Below are positions 12,133 to 22,729 of a stretch of DNA of 64,000 nucleotides, in pieces. This stretch comes from Oidiodendron maius Zn. Taxonomy: Eukaryota; Ascomycota; Leotiomycetes; Myxotrichaceae. The DNA is taken from assembly GCA_000827325.1 (NCBI GenBank), contig KN832876.1, positions 124,001 through 188,000 of the forward strand, read 5' to 3'. Numbering within the stretch: position 1 is the first letter of the stretch; each line of letters starts with the position of its first letter. Below the pieces are notes generated by a model. It was not told the DNA's origin, searched no databases, and saw only the letters and a list, made by a program, of their open reading frames with translations. The translations under genes and the position numbers were made by a program.

Positions 12133-13440
12133 TCAAATATACCTCTTATCGGGATCAAGCTTATCCATCAAATCGATACTCTTCTCATACAAGGTGAAAA
12201 CAATTCCGCCACTCATCATCAACCTCGCCAGTCTCGGCAGCGCACCACTCCAGAGCGTCAACACCCCCTCACTCTTCACTATCGTCGCTGCGCACGCGAT
12301 GCTATTTCGATACAGCTCCCGCGCCTCCATGCTCTGCATACGCGTCTTCACCGTATCGATCGGTTGCGTCACGTACACCGTGATCAGGCCCGCCACGGCA
12401 CCGATCCCGAACGTTGAGATCGCGCCCAGCTTCTCACCGGGCTCGGCGTATGACTGAGCCAGCTGGCGGAGGAAGGCGTAGGATGAGAAACGGGTTGCGC
12501 TGTTGGCCGCTTGCCGCGCCGTCGTGGGCACGAATCCCGCGAAGAAGCCTCGGAGGCCGCGCTCGCGCGCGATGATGGGAACTGCATGGAGGAAACCACG
12601 CATGCGTGGGTTAGCGCTTTTTCGATCGTCGATCCTGCGGCGGTTATTAGTATCTATATACACATACAGTATGTAGTCTTTTTAGGACAAACGGGTGAGA
12701 GAGAGTTCGGGGCTATATGCACGTACAGAATAGTCTTGATACTCTCAAACGGCGTGACAGCAAGAAGAGACTCCGTAACGCCAGCACCGAAGCCCGCTAC
12801 AACCGTCCTAGGACCAGAGATCTTCCCATCTGCGTCTGAGAGCAGGGCCTTATATTGATCGTATGCCACGAATCCTGCACAATTTCTACCGTCAGTAGAG
12901 TATACCCCTTAAACAACTCAACTCCTCTGAATGTCGTTTTGGAAAAGGAAACAGGACGGGAGGCAGAGGGGAATGAACATACGAATCCCCGCCTTCAATG
13001 AATTCCCAATCACCAGCGTCGTGCAGCCGGCATACCACGCCCGTCCGAACGGTGGCCAGGGAAGCTTCTGCCCGTCTGCGAGCCTGCGGTTTAATTGTGT
13101 TCTGGTCTTCGCAACTATCACACGTTTTTAAATCAGCCTTTCATTCTATGCGTCAAAAGCCCTTCGTCGGTAGGTTCTATCTCAACGCCACACGTGCAGC
13201 TCCAATTTGATGTAGAGGATATGGGGAGTAACGTACATTCCGCAGGGTACGTAATAGCTATATATTATCACCAAATTGTTAGCCCAAAACGCTCCAAACA
13301 GCTTATTAGTAGCTCAGTCCGCGACAATAGCAGGGAATCATACCAATCTCCACCGCGCCAGCAGTCGACCCTGCAATAATTGAGCGCAGCGCACTCGGCC
13401 TCTCCTTCGCTTTTTCAGGCGGCGCCGTGGTCATCGCCAT
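12133..13440 (-). CDS. CTP1: Mitochondrial citrate/tricarboxylate carrier
   Basis: Exons on the minus strand are 13440-13344, 13257-13237, 13114-12983, 12874-12727 and 12634-12133, giving 299 residues, the standard mitochondrial-carrier length. The three repeat signatures are YPAEFAKTR, TPFESIKT and QPIDTVKTR. The order and the sequence VEIAITYPAEFAKTRTQL fit the tricarboxylate carrier (SLC25A1/Ctp1), an inner-membrane exchanger of citrate with malate or other carboxylates. The second exon is only 21 nt and encodes the middle of the first signature, so that motif is spread over three exons. All splice sites are GT-AG. Alternative reading as another carrier subtype is unlikely. Confidence 0.92.
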
Positions 13441-13928
13441 TGCGTAGCGCTGGTGTGGTTTGGGTTATGGGTATTCCAGTATGAGTTATTTTCTTTGCAT
13501 GGAGTGCAGTTGAGGGAGAAATGACGTTCTGGCGCGTCCGGTTACCGGACTTTCTCGTTTGGCGAGTTCCCCCCTGAATAGGTTCTGGAAATAACTCCCT
13601 GACTTCTAAGTTGATATGATCGTGCTATAGGATGAAAACCTACATTTAACAGAGACTCAGATGAGGAATTGCATCTTTATCAGAGAACAGTAATATAAAT
13701 TAATAGCCACACTATACTCGGTTGAACAAGTCAATGCTCTCTCCATATTCATCCCTGATTATCTGTACAAGAGGGGTAAACCCGGACAATTCATGAAGCA
13801 ATTGTTTTACATGCAATAAATAGAATGCAGCGACCATGCCAGACAATTCCTGTTACTCTCTTCCCCGCCTTAGAACGCCGATAGGATTACTTTTCGCGAC
13901 TGACCGGTAACCAACAAAACCCATTCAC
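13441..13928. other. Intergenic, 488 bp
   Basis: Upstream of CTP1 and downstream of HPC2, both on the minus strand. AT-leaning, with no coding sequence that I can support. Confidence 0.45.
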
Positions 13929-16268
13929 CTACTGATTGAACACCATCGGCGTGGTCCCCAAGGTTGCAGCACTTGCAAGATGAGGCATGCCATAAGCGCC
14001 CGGCATCGCGGCCATGGCCATCTGCTCCCGCTCGCGCTTCTCCTGCTCCATGCGTGCGCGGTCGGCCTTGGTGATGCGGGGCTTTCGAGTCGTAGATCCG
14101 CCCCGCGAACCGGGTCCGGTCAGGGGTTGACCAGCCCGAGCACCAGAGTTTCCTCCTCGGCCGCCAGAAGCACGAGAGCTCCCACGGCCTCCACGACTAC
14201 CGCGACCGCGCTTGGGCGCACCGTCAGCCCTAAGATATATTAGTCCTAGTTCAGTGAAGTGCGATAGAGACAAACCTAGTATCTGCAGCTGGCTTTTCAG
14301 CCTCGGGGACCAGAGGGCCAGAGTACACAAAGAAACCATCAATGGCTGCAGCAGCCTGCTCTTCCCAGAGCAATTCAGAATCGTCGACAAACCCATCATC
14401 CTTATCGTACTCGTCTTCCTTCATTCGTCTTTTGCGAACGACCTTCTTTGCTCCTCCATCTGTGCCAGTGCGACCATCGCTCATCCCTCCCATCTCCACG
14501 TTGCTGCCTTCGCCCTCGGAGTCGAGCGACATCTCGTCACCACTCTCCTTGCCTGAGCCATTCCGCTCCAGGGCTGCACTAACCTCTGCGACTCGCGCCA
14601 GGCGGTCGCGCTGCGCGGCCGCGCGAGGGTGCAGGGCATCCCAGCCATACTGCTCTTCAGCCAGCCGGGTAAAGTTAACGTATTTATTAGTTTCCCCATT
14701 CATAGGGATATTCAGAATGACGGTTGGAGCTCGAAACTCGGTGCCATCGTTCGGGCCCCCGAGCTGCATGAGGCCAGAGCCAGGAAGCGGTGGCGGCGTT
14801 GGGTAGGTGTCCTTAGCATCCTTAAGCTTGGGGGGTTTAGGAGAGGCCGCGGCTGATGACGTTGCAGTGCTGCCTGAAGCCATGGCTTTCTTGGAGACGG
14901 TCTGCGGCCCGGGTGGATTAGCCGCTGTGGTCACAGCCTCTCTCCTTGGTGCAGCAGGTGCGGGGACAGGAGCAGGAACAGAAAGTGTAGCGGGAACTGG
15001 TTCAACGGGAGCTTGGGCGAATCTGTTTGTCGTGGGAGAGGCTGGGACCGATGGTGGATGTTCGCCTTGGTGCAATCTCTGCTGCTGCTGCTGGTGATGG
15101 ATGAAGAAGGACTGGGTGGCAGTCGAAGGAGACTGATTCGGGGGGTCGACCAGGCTGGAAATGGATGGAGACGCGCTCGCGCGGTTCATGGAAGACGACA
15201 GACCCGGAGAACCTTGTGGATTAGCAGGGGCATACGAGGCGTAGGACACGACGTTCTCCCGGACAGGGTCATAATTCGACCGGATTGGGTCGTAATTCTG
15301 ACCACTAGTGCGCACCGCCTGCTGTGGTTGTTGCTGCTGTGGTTGTGGTTGTAGTTGTGGTTGTGGTTGTGGTTGTGGTGATAGCTGCGGTTGCGACTGT
15401 GGTTGCGGTTGCGGTTGTGGCTGCGGTTGCTGTAGCGGCGGCTGCTGAAGAGGTTGCGGAGGAGGGTGCGGAGGCTGCGGAGGCTGCGGGGCCAGCTTGG
15501 GGGGCGGTTGAGGGTTATTGAAGAAGGAGATGGGCGTCTGGCCGGTCAAGTTGGAGGCTGCCTCAGCTTCAGCAGCGAAGGTAGCCTTCTGGAAGACGGG
15601 AGGGGGGTTGTTCTCTGGAGCCGGGGCAGGGGTGGGAGCTGCAGCCGTAGCCGGGCCGCGATAGATGTCGGGCTGGACGGCGAACTTGATCTCGGGCGGG
15701 TGCGTGGCATTATTCTCGAGAGACTCCTTGGCCTTCCTCTTGCGCTGGATAGGGGGCGCGTTAGGGTCCTTGAGTTTGCGTGCCCGCTTGGGTTTGACCT
15801 CTGTTGGGGGCTCGGGAGGAGCGTTCTTAGGTTTCCGGCCCTGTGAGGAGAGTTAGTCACGGGACTTGTGCGCAAGATGAAACTGGTTAACAGGATTACT
15901 TCAAATTAGATTAGTTAAACTGATTAATCACTTAATTAATCATTTTATCCAATTAATTAGATGGATAGAAATACGAAGAACTCGCAATCAATAGCGCGAT
16001 TAAAAGGAAGCCTTATTTTTAAATAAATAAAAAATAAATTTTAAAAATTTTAAAAATGCCTTACCGGCTTCTTCCTTGTTGGAGGCGGCGTCGCGGCCGG
16101 GGCGTCGGAGTCTGGCTGGACAGGCGCGGGCGTGACGGTGATGCTGTTGATGAGCTGGGCCGAGGGTGACACGGCCCGAGAGTTGGGTGGCGACGAGAGA
16201 TTCGTGTCCGAAGAGTCTGGTAGCGACGAGCGACGGGGGCCTGATGGCACTGGGTCACGTTGCGCCAT
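13929..16268 (-). CDS. HPC2: HPC2/ubinuclein histone-chaperone subunit
   Basis: Exons on the minus strand are 16268-16065, 15840-14276 and 14229-13929, giving 689 residues. The Hpc2/ubinuclein (HUN) domain at about 539-575 is recognised by DEYDKDDGFVDDSELLWEE followed by DGFFVYSGPL. A second conserved stretch with YVNFTRLAEEQYGWDALHP lies at about 444-480. Residues about 165-245 are a Gln-Pro repeat tract, and the C terminus is Gly/Arg rich (RGRGSRGGRGSSR). In yeast Hpc2 belongs to the HIR complex, which deposits H3-H4 outside S phase and represses histone genes; a nuclear role is inferred. The first intron (224 bp) is strikingly AT-rich within a GC-rich gene. Upstream lies a long purine-rich tract on the plus strand. 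Confidence 0.9.
15322..15520. repeat. Gln-Pro coding repeat tract in HPC2
   Basis: Imperfect GGTTGT/GGTTGC hexamers on the plus strand encode alternating Gln and Pro on the minus strand, grading into Pro-rich repeats. Such tracts vary in length between strains. It is part of the HPC2 reading frame, not a separate element. Confidence 0.8.
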
Positions 16269-17966
16269 GGTGGAATGGGATGGATGACTGAGTGGATGAC
16301 TGAGTGATGAGTGTGACGCGGTACCGAGAGATAGGCAGGCAGAGGGGCGGGCAGGTGATTGATGGATGAATTAAACCACCAAGGCAGTCATCCGCGATAA
16401 TCAATCCGGTACGTGATACCGCAAACAACAATCATCGAAATGTGGCGCACGCAGAAGGTGGCTCGCTGCAGGTCGACCCGAGCGCGTGGGTTGGGACGGG
16501 CGTGTGTTTGCCGCGTTGATCGCAGGAGAAAGAGGGTTGTGTGGACGGATTGGGGGCGTAGAGAAATGTCGCGAATAGCTTCAGGCGCGGGTGGCGATGC
16601 AGCGTTGTAGGTTTAGTCGTGGCGGGCGGCAACACCAGAAAAAAGCTGGATGGACGAATGTCGGGCGACAGCGGGCGGGAAACGAGATGGGCGGGCCCGG
16701 CAGGAAGGATCGGGTGCAGCTGGGGGGGGGGGACCTCGGAGGATGGGAGATGTAATGGAAATAAGAAGAAGAAAGAAAAAAAGAAGAAGAGGGAGGGAGA
16801 GAGTGTGTGTGAGAAGAGAGTGAGTGAGAGAAGAAGAGAGAAGGAAGGTGGAGGGAGATGGGGAGAAACGAGGACGGGAGATGAAGAGGGAAGGGAACGT
16901 AGGGGGGAAGGACGTAATAAAGAAGAAGACACCACAGCAGAGAGACGAGAGGAGACGACGACCAGCGCGACGGGGGGACCGAAGAGGGATGGGGGGGAAT
17001 CACCTTCATGCGAGAGGGCAGATGTCTGAGAAGAGAAGAGAGCAGAAGCTAATAATGCCAATGGAAGACGCAGAAAAACCACAAACCACCCGCCCCAGCA
17101 CGCTGCTGCCACAGTTTCCATCATCGTCCGTCGGCCCAGAGCAAATCAGACAAATCAGACAGATCAGACAGATCGGGAGACACGGACCCCCCCCTGGTCA
17201 CAGGGCAGCAGGAAGGAGAGAGATGGTCAATGCTAGCGAGCTCCCAGCTGGCCATAGGGCCTATGGGCAGTTGCCGCCGGGTCCTGGGCTGATCGATAGG
17301 TCGACTCCGATATTACCACATACCGTCCGCATCTGGCGGGAGGGAAAGAGGCGGAGGTTGCGAGCGGAGGTGGTTGGGAGCCCACGGCGGAGCGGAGCGG
17401 GATGCTTGACAGGGTGGAAGTATCGTCGAGGGTGGAGGACTGACGGGACTGCGGCAGTTGGCCGCTAGCAGTTGGCAGTTGGCCGTTGGCGGGAGGAAAC
17501 GGTTGCGCTGTGGATGCCCCGGATCTCAGGCTGCCCTCTGGCCCAGTGCCCTCTGCCCCGATGCCCGCGGACGTTTCAGCAACAACCGTTGCAATCGCCT
17601 CCCATTCAGCCGCCCAGCGACGGTCTGCGCGAAACGATGCAACCGCGCTAGGCCACGCATTCCATCTCTTCCTCCTCGGGGCCACTCTTCTCTAGGCAGG
17701 TCGGTAGAGGGAGGAGCAGCGAGAATCCCCCGAGCCGCTGCACATCCTGCCAGACCGGGCAGATCGTATTGCAGGTCACAGACACGAAGTCCCGGCCTTG
17801 CTTTCGGAGTGCCGTGCCTGCAGCCCCCCTGGTCGGTTCCGTCTTCGCGTGTCTTCCCCCCTTAGGACTAGTCCGTAACCTTATTTTCTGCCCGTTATCC
17901 ACGCTCTGAGAGCTTGTATTTTCATACCAAATCGCGTACAAAAACTTCGTTATCATCAACCCTGCC
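16269..17966. promoter_or_regulatory. Divergent upstream region HPC2 / RPAP1-like, 1.7 kb
   Basis: Lies between two start codons facing away from each other. About 16740-16990 is strongly purine rich on the plus strand (AAGAAGAAG and GGGAGAGAG runs), so it is a pyrimidine tract when read in the HPC2 direction. A 9-bp unit AATCAGACA is repeated three times at 17144-17170. Open frames here come from low complexity and show no family resemblance. Confidence 0.5.
17144..17170. repeat. Short tandem repeat, 9 bp x 3
   Basis: Unit AATCAGACA, third copy beginning with G. It is in the intergenic region, possibly in a 5' leader. No function can be assigned. Confidence 0.7.
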
Positions 17967-19316
17967 ATGGACCTTCGAGGGCAGCGTTTCGCAGTCAACC
18001 TGTCAGACAGTGAGGATGAAGCCGGCTCCAGCTCCTCCATCCCCTCGACTGCCGTCCCCTCCATCACAACCTTCATCGGCGATATCACAGAGCATGCAAC
18101 TGCCCCGCCGACCGCGCCACAGCTCAAGACGACGCCCACCGGCTTTCCCGAACACAAGAAGCGCACGAGAGCGTCGGCCTTCAAGCAGCAGAGGGGGGTC
18201 GCGGCGACACCTGCTGCTCGAGATTCTCTTCCTGTCAGGCCACAGCCTCGAACGGATGACCCGCAGTCGACTCCCCGCACGACGCCACGACAAGACCCCC
18301 TCACTGATGAGGCGGAACGCAGGCGCATCGATGAGGAGAACAGGCAGCGCTTGGCTTCCATGTCGACAGAGGAGATAGATGAGGAGCGGCAGGAGCTGCT
18401 AGGTCAGCTGAACCCCTCGTTGATTCAGAGGCTGCTCATGCGAGCAAATCTGGACGAAGGTCGGGGCGACACTGGCATCGATCCACCTAGGGGATCGAGC
18501 AGAGATGCTGAGAACAATATTTCAAATTTTACACCGGGTGAGAAGGGAGTAAAGGACGAAGACGCCACTCCCGCACCGAAGCCAGGCGGCAAACCGGTCA
18601 CCGCAGCGAAAGGCGTCCGTTTCGAAGATGAGCCCCTCCCGACCAGCCCCATTGACCCCCAACCAGCCTCCGCCACTCCCCAACTCCTCAACGATCTCCC
18701 TCCCTCCTCCTCGGTACACTTTCCCCGCCCTCCTTCGGCCCCCAACCTCGACCCCTCTGACCCAGACTTCCTCTCCAACTTACACTTGAAATACTTCCCT
18801 TCCCTCCCTGCCGACCCTTCGAAACTCGCATGGATGGCGCCCATCCCCACCCACGGTTCCATCGCAGACCAGGAATCGCCCTACTACCCGCACCACGAAT
18901 CCCTACCCGCATCCGCCCTGCGCTTCGATTTCCGCGGTGGCTTATTGCCGCCTCGGATCGCGCGCGCCGTGCCCACGACGAAGGGCCTGCATCACCACGG
19001 CGAAGCCCCCGAAGCAGCCGGATACACGATCCCCGAGCTCTCGCGCCTTGCACGGTCTGCGTTTCCGGCGCAACGGTGCGTGGCGTTCCAGACGCTAGGT
19101 AGATTTCTATACCGGCTCGGACGCGGGGAGTGGGGAGGGGAGGAAGGCGGAGAAATGCAGAATGGGCTGTGGAGGTGTGTGCATGAGGGGAAGGTGATCG
19201 AGACGTTGGAGGAGGCGGCGGCGGCTGAGGGAGGACATCAGGGGAGTAAAGTGTATGCCGTGGAGGCGGTTTGGCTCTGGCAGAAGGGAGGGGGGCAGAG
19301 GTGGAGAGCGTCGTAG
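17967..19316 (+). CDS. RNA polymerase II-associated protein 1-like (RPAP1/Rba50)
   Basis: A single exon encodes 449 residues. An RPAP1 N-terminal domain at about 108-163 contains STEEIDEERQELLGQLNPSL followed by IQRLLMRANLDEG. An RPAP1 C-terminal domain at about 318-389 contains RFDFRGGLLPP, TTKGLHHHGEAPEAAGYT and FPAQRCVAFQTLGRFLYRL. The start MDLRGQRFAVNLSDSEDE is followed by a disordered Ser/Pro-rich region. The family helps assemble RNA polymerase II and links it to cytosolic assembly and import factors. It lacks the long HEAT-like C-terminal part of animal RPAP1, as expected for fungi. The last 60 residues are Gly/Glu rich. It converges on NDUFS8. Confidence 0.85.
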   Translation: MDLRGQRFAVNLSDSEDEAGSSSSIPSTAVPSITTFIGDITEHATAPPTAPQLKTTPTGFPEHKKRTRASAFKQQRGVAATPAARDSLPVRPQPRTDDPQSTPRTTPRQDPLTDEAERRRIDEENRQRLASMSTEEIDEERQELLGQLNPSLIQRLLMRANLDEGRGDTGIDPPRGSSRDAENNISNFTPGEKGVKDEDATPAPKPGGKPVTAAKGVRFEDEPLPTSPIDPQPASATPQLLNDLPPSSSVHFPRPPSAPNLDPSDPDFLSNLHLKYFPSLPADPSKLAWMAPIPTHGSIADQESPYYPHHESLPASALRFDFRGGLLPPRIARAVPTTKGLHHHGEAPEAAGYTIPELSRLARSAFPAQRCVAFQTLGRFLYRLGRGEWGGEEGGEMQNGLWRCVHEGKVIETLEEAAAAEGGHQGSKVYAVEAVWLWQKGGGQRWRAS

Positions 19317-20176
19317 GGTTTTATGAGGACTTGGATGAACCTTGTTAGTGTATATAAGGGGCAATGTATGTACCGAAGAAAGGCGAATTTGAAATTATGT
19401 GTACATAGAATCTCAAATGAAAATCGGCTTTGAGCCCAAGTCGTCATGCGGAATGAAGCCCAGTTGAATTAAAGATAGCAGGAGAATATAAGAATATGTC
19501 CTCTTAAAATCTCACTACACTACCTTCCTATTATATTGTTTCTTCCTTTGTTCCTGTCGCACCGCCCCCCATCACATTTTTGCTCTGAATACTCCATCAG
19601 ATTCATATATTTTCCCAGGCCTCCCCCCCCCACCCCCACACATCGTTCCTGCTAAAAGCAAAATAATTCAAACCACAAACATAACCCAGCGCAAACATAT
19701 TTTATATAATTATCTCTCATTCACAAGAGAAGATAAATATTCGCGCATATTGCTATCCTTTGCGGAGTAGGTTATGTGGAACGAGCAATTTTGATAGCAT
19801 TACGTTTCTATTTCTACAGTCTATTCACACAACCAAATTTATCGAGCATCTTGACCACACAAGGATCGTGGAACAAAGAGCGACGAGAAAAAGGGGTGCC
19901 CGAGCAGGAAAGGTTAGTTTACTTGATAAGAGCTTGATAGTTATTTGAACCACCCTTATCCTCAGTAAAAAGGAGCATTAAATACAGCTGCGTAATTATT
20001 GATATCAAATCTGGTATTTAGCAAGGTAGTACAACCGGAAAATGCAACATAGGCAGATCAACTGGAAAGACGGGTCGTCGGTGGATTCGCTTTTAAAGCT
20101 ATACACAATCTCTATTCGATATACAAAAAATACGCCTCTCTCCTTCCCCATATGCAGATGCCCATCTAAGGTATGC
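19317..20176. other. Intergenic between convergent genes, 860 bp
   Basis: AT-rich, with a run of nine or more C interrupted by A near 19622-19640. It should hold the 3' untranslated regions of the RPAP1-like and NDUFS8 genes. I find no gene in it. Confidence 0.5.
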
Positions 20177-21123
20177 TCATCGATAAGGCGCATCCGCCCT
20201 CGCTGCCGCGGCGATCTCCGGCTCCCACTTATCGCCCTGTATCAAGGTCAGTTCAGTGTTCACTTTCACAGCGGTAATTGCATGCAGAGGCCACGGAACT
20301 TACATTAGCCAACAACTTCTCCTTGTTAAAAAGAAGCTCCTCCCTTGTCTCGGTAGCGTACTCGGCGTTCGGGCCCTCGACAATGGCGTCGACGGGGCAG
20401 CTCTCTTGGCAGAAGCCGCAGTAGATGCACTTCGTCATATCGATGTCGTAGCGTGTGGTCCGTCGGCTGCCGTCCTCGCGCTCCTCGGCCTCGATGGTGA
20501 TGGCTTGAGCGGGGCAGATCTGAGAGAAAGACCAATTAGCTATATATCACTCGAAAGAGGAAGACTGGGGTATTAGGCGGCATACGGCTTCGCAGAGCTT
20601 GCAGGCGATGCAGCGTTCCTCACCCGAGGGGTATCGTCGTAGAGCATGCTCGCCTCTGAAACGGGGTGAGATCGGGCCCTGGAGATATTTGTATTAGCAT
20701 TTAGAATTGGTACTATAGCATCTGCAACATACATACCTTCTCGAAGGGATAGTAGATAGTGTATCTAAGACGATTAGTACCTCTCCCTTACACAACCTAG
20801 AGCTTCAATGGCATCACGCACGGTGGTCTGAAGTACTGTTCTAGCACAACGTACATCCCTCGCGCCATCTCTGTCATCAGGAAGTATTTCCCTGCCTTGT
20901 CCAGCGAGGACTCCTTGCTTTCGTCCCACCGCTCTGGTCTGGGAAGGCGGAAGCCTGCTGGTGGTGGACCAGAGGGGGTGGCGTGTCGGAGGGCGGTTGT
21001 TGAGAATGCTGCGGCGGCGACACGGTTTGCCGTTGTCGCAGTGCTTCGACGCAGGGATGCCGACAGCGTCGCTGCCGGGCGGCTGCGAACCACGAGCATC
21101 GTCAAGGGCTTTGCGGATGCCAT
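20177..21123 (-). CDS. Complex I 23 kDa iron-sulfur subunit (NDUFS8/TYKY)
   Basis: Exons on the minus strand are 21123-20822, 20764-20737, 20678-20586, 20519-20304 and 20236-20177, giving 232 residues. The two ferredoxin-type 4Fe-4S motifs are [12 protein letters not shown] and [12 protein letters not shown]. The N terminus is basic and rich in Ser, Ala and Arg, with an AAFSTTAL stretch typical of a mitochondrial presequence. The segment [20 protein letters not shown] is diagnostic. The subunit carries clusters N6a and N6b in the peripheral arm of NADH:ubiquinone oxidoreductase. The second exon is only 28 nt. The gene shares a 386 bp divergent promoter with mitochondrial ACP, another complex I subunit. 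Confidence 0.95.
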
Positions 21124-21509
21124 TGTGGTGTTACCCGCGGCAGAGTGGGTAGAAGATGTCGTTGTGTGTAGCTAGATCCGCGATGCAAAGGTAGAGAGAT
21201 TCGGGTGCCGTCGATATTAATCGGCTCGCTGTGATTGGTTGGGTACGACGCAGCTTGAATTCAACCAAATCCGGCGATATGTGGTATAGGAGAGATGTAA
21301 TTATTCTTAGAGATGAAAATATCAACTAGATCTTAATTTATTGACTGCTATTGCTCCGATGCTATCTTCTTGCACGGTGACTCGGGTTGAAATCACGTGA
21401 CTAAAAAAGAAGCTAAACACCGGAGCCGAAGAGAGCTTCAACTCGACATCCATCCATCAACTTTTTCTCCCAACACCCGCCGACCTCCTGAAGCCCATAC
21501 GACCTCAAA
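21124..21509. promoter_or_regulatory. Bidirectional promoter of two complex I genes
   Basis: The 386 bp between the start codons of NDUFS8 (minus) and mitochondrial ACP (plus). Both encode complex I subunits, so shared control is a reasonable inference. I could not identify a specific transcription-factor site with confidence. Confidence 0.6.
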
Positions 21510-22187
21510 ATGTTTCGTAGTGCCATCATAAAATCAACACGGGGGGCTACCGCCCAGTTGGCGCAGAGATCAGGCGCAATTGTGCGACCTGCGATCCCCA
21601 GCTCCTTCGTGAGCCGGTCTCAATTTGCACCGTCTGCCTTCCAAGCAGCCAGATGTTACTCTGCCGCATCCGGATTACAAAAGCCCGAAGTTGAGGGCCG
21701 GATAGTTGATCTGTTGAAGAACTTTGATAAGGTGAGTCTGTCCCTCCGGGCGTGGGGACTTAAAGCTAATATTCTTTGGCAGGTTACGGACGCATCGAAA
21801 GTACGATAACCAATCTAGATCATGCTTTTAGTTTCGGAATTGACAATGAATAGCTCACACCCACCTCCCACTTTGCGAATGACCTTGGCCTGGATAGCTT
21901 GGATACTGTTGAGGTGGTAATGGCAATTGAAGAGGTTAGTCAGGATATTAAGAGTAGACCGACGAGGCTCTAATCTATTCTCCAGGAATTCAGCATTGAG
22001 ATCCCGGACAAAGAGGCCGATGCCATACACAGCGGTATGCTCAAGCTGTAGAATACAACCCCGGGACACAGAGATCTAACGATATGATAGTTGATAAGGC
22101 GGTAGAGTACATTCTGGCCCAGCCAGACGGTAAGTTCAAGGTGCAACTGCTGAGAACCTTAAGCTAACCGATTGTAAAGCTCATTGA
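21510..22187 (+). CDS. ACP1: Mitochondrial acyl carrier protein (NDUFAB1/ACP)
   Basis: Exons 21510-21731, 21783-21800, 21854-21934, 21986-22034, 22091-22129 and 22180-22187 give 138 residues. The phosphopantetheine site is the Ser of GLDSLDTVE (about Ser95), followed by EEEFSIEIPDKEAD and the QPDAH terminus known from fungal mitochondrial ACPs. A basic presequence of about 50 residues (FRSAIIKSTRGAT) precedes it. The protein carries acyl chains for mitochondrial fatty-acid and lipoate synthesis and is a bound subunit of complex I. The gene is unusually fragmented: one internal exon has 18 nt, and the last coding exon supplies 8 nt (the last two bases of an Ala codon, one His and the stop). 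Confidence 0.94.
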
Positions 22188-22729
22188 ATTGTCACTGTAT
22201 ATTAGGGGGGTGGTCTGGACTACGTAGCGGCGTGGGGACTCGGTCACTGGACGCCAATTCAGGGGAGGATTCTGTAAAGACTTGATGTGCGCATAGAAGC
22301 ACATTGAGTCTGTGTGCCTGTAAAACTCTAGACAATCTTACTCTGCACTTCACTTCTTCTTTGGGTCATGTTACAGTGCAAATTGTGAGGCAATGCCCAA
22401 GAAGGATCTCACGCATAGTGACATGCCAAAACTTAGCCTCGCCCAAAAAAAGCGCACTAGCTTTCCGTATCCAACATCCAAATTCATTGAGCCTCTGAAC
22501 TCAGCACTGCCCCACATACCATTTCCTGAAAACATAACGAAGACCGATATAACAATTGCGGGAACCCTCAGTTAGCTCTGTCTCGGCCCGCGACAATCAT
22601 TAGCACCGTCGCATATGCGCATGGCAGTGCGTGGATCGGTTCAATTCGCACGCAGCCGCTGAGGTCAATTTCCCCTGTTGCCTAAGGGTCGACACGACCA
22701 ACCGATACCACACCACCACTCTCTACACA
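22188..22729. other. Intergenic, 542 bp
   Basis: Between two plus-strand genes, so it holds the ACP 3' end and the VPS74 promoter. No coding sequence is supported. Confidence 0.45.

Noticed and set aside
13237-13343. CTP1 truncated at its first exon
   Set aside because: A 21-nt exon restores the conserved signature, so a broken gene is not needed.
16432-17124. 230-codon frame on the minus strand
   Set aside because: Ser/Leu/Pro/Phe low complexity produced by the polypurine tract, with no family resemblance.
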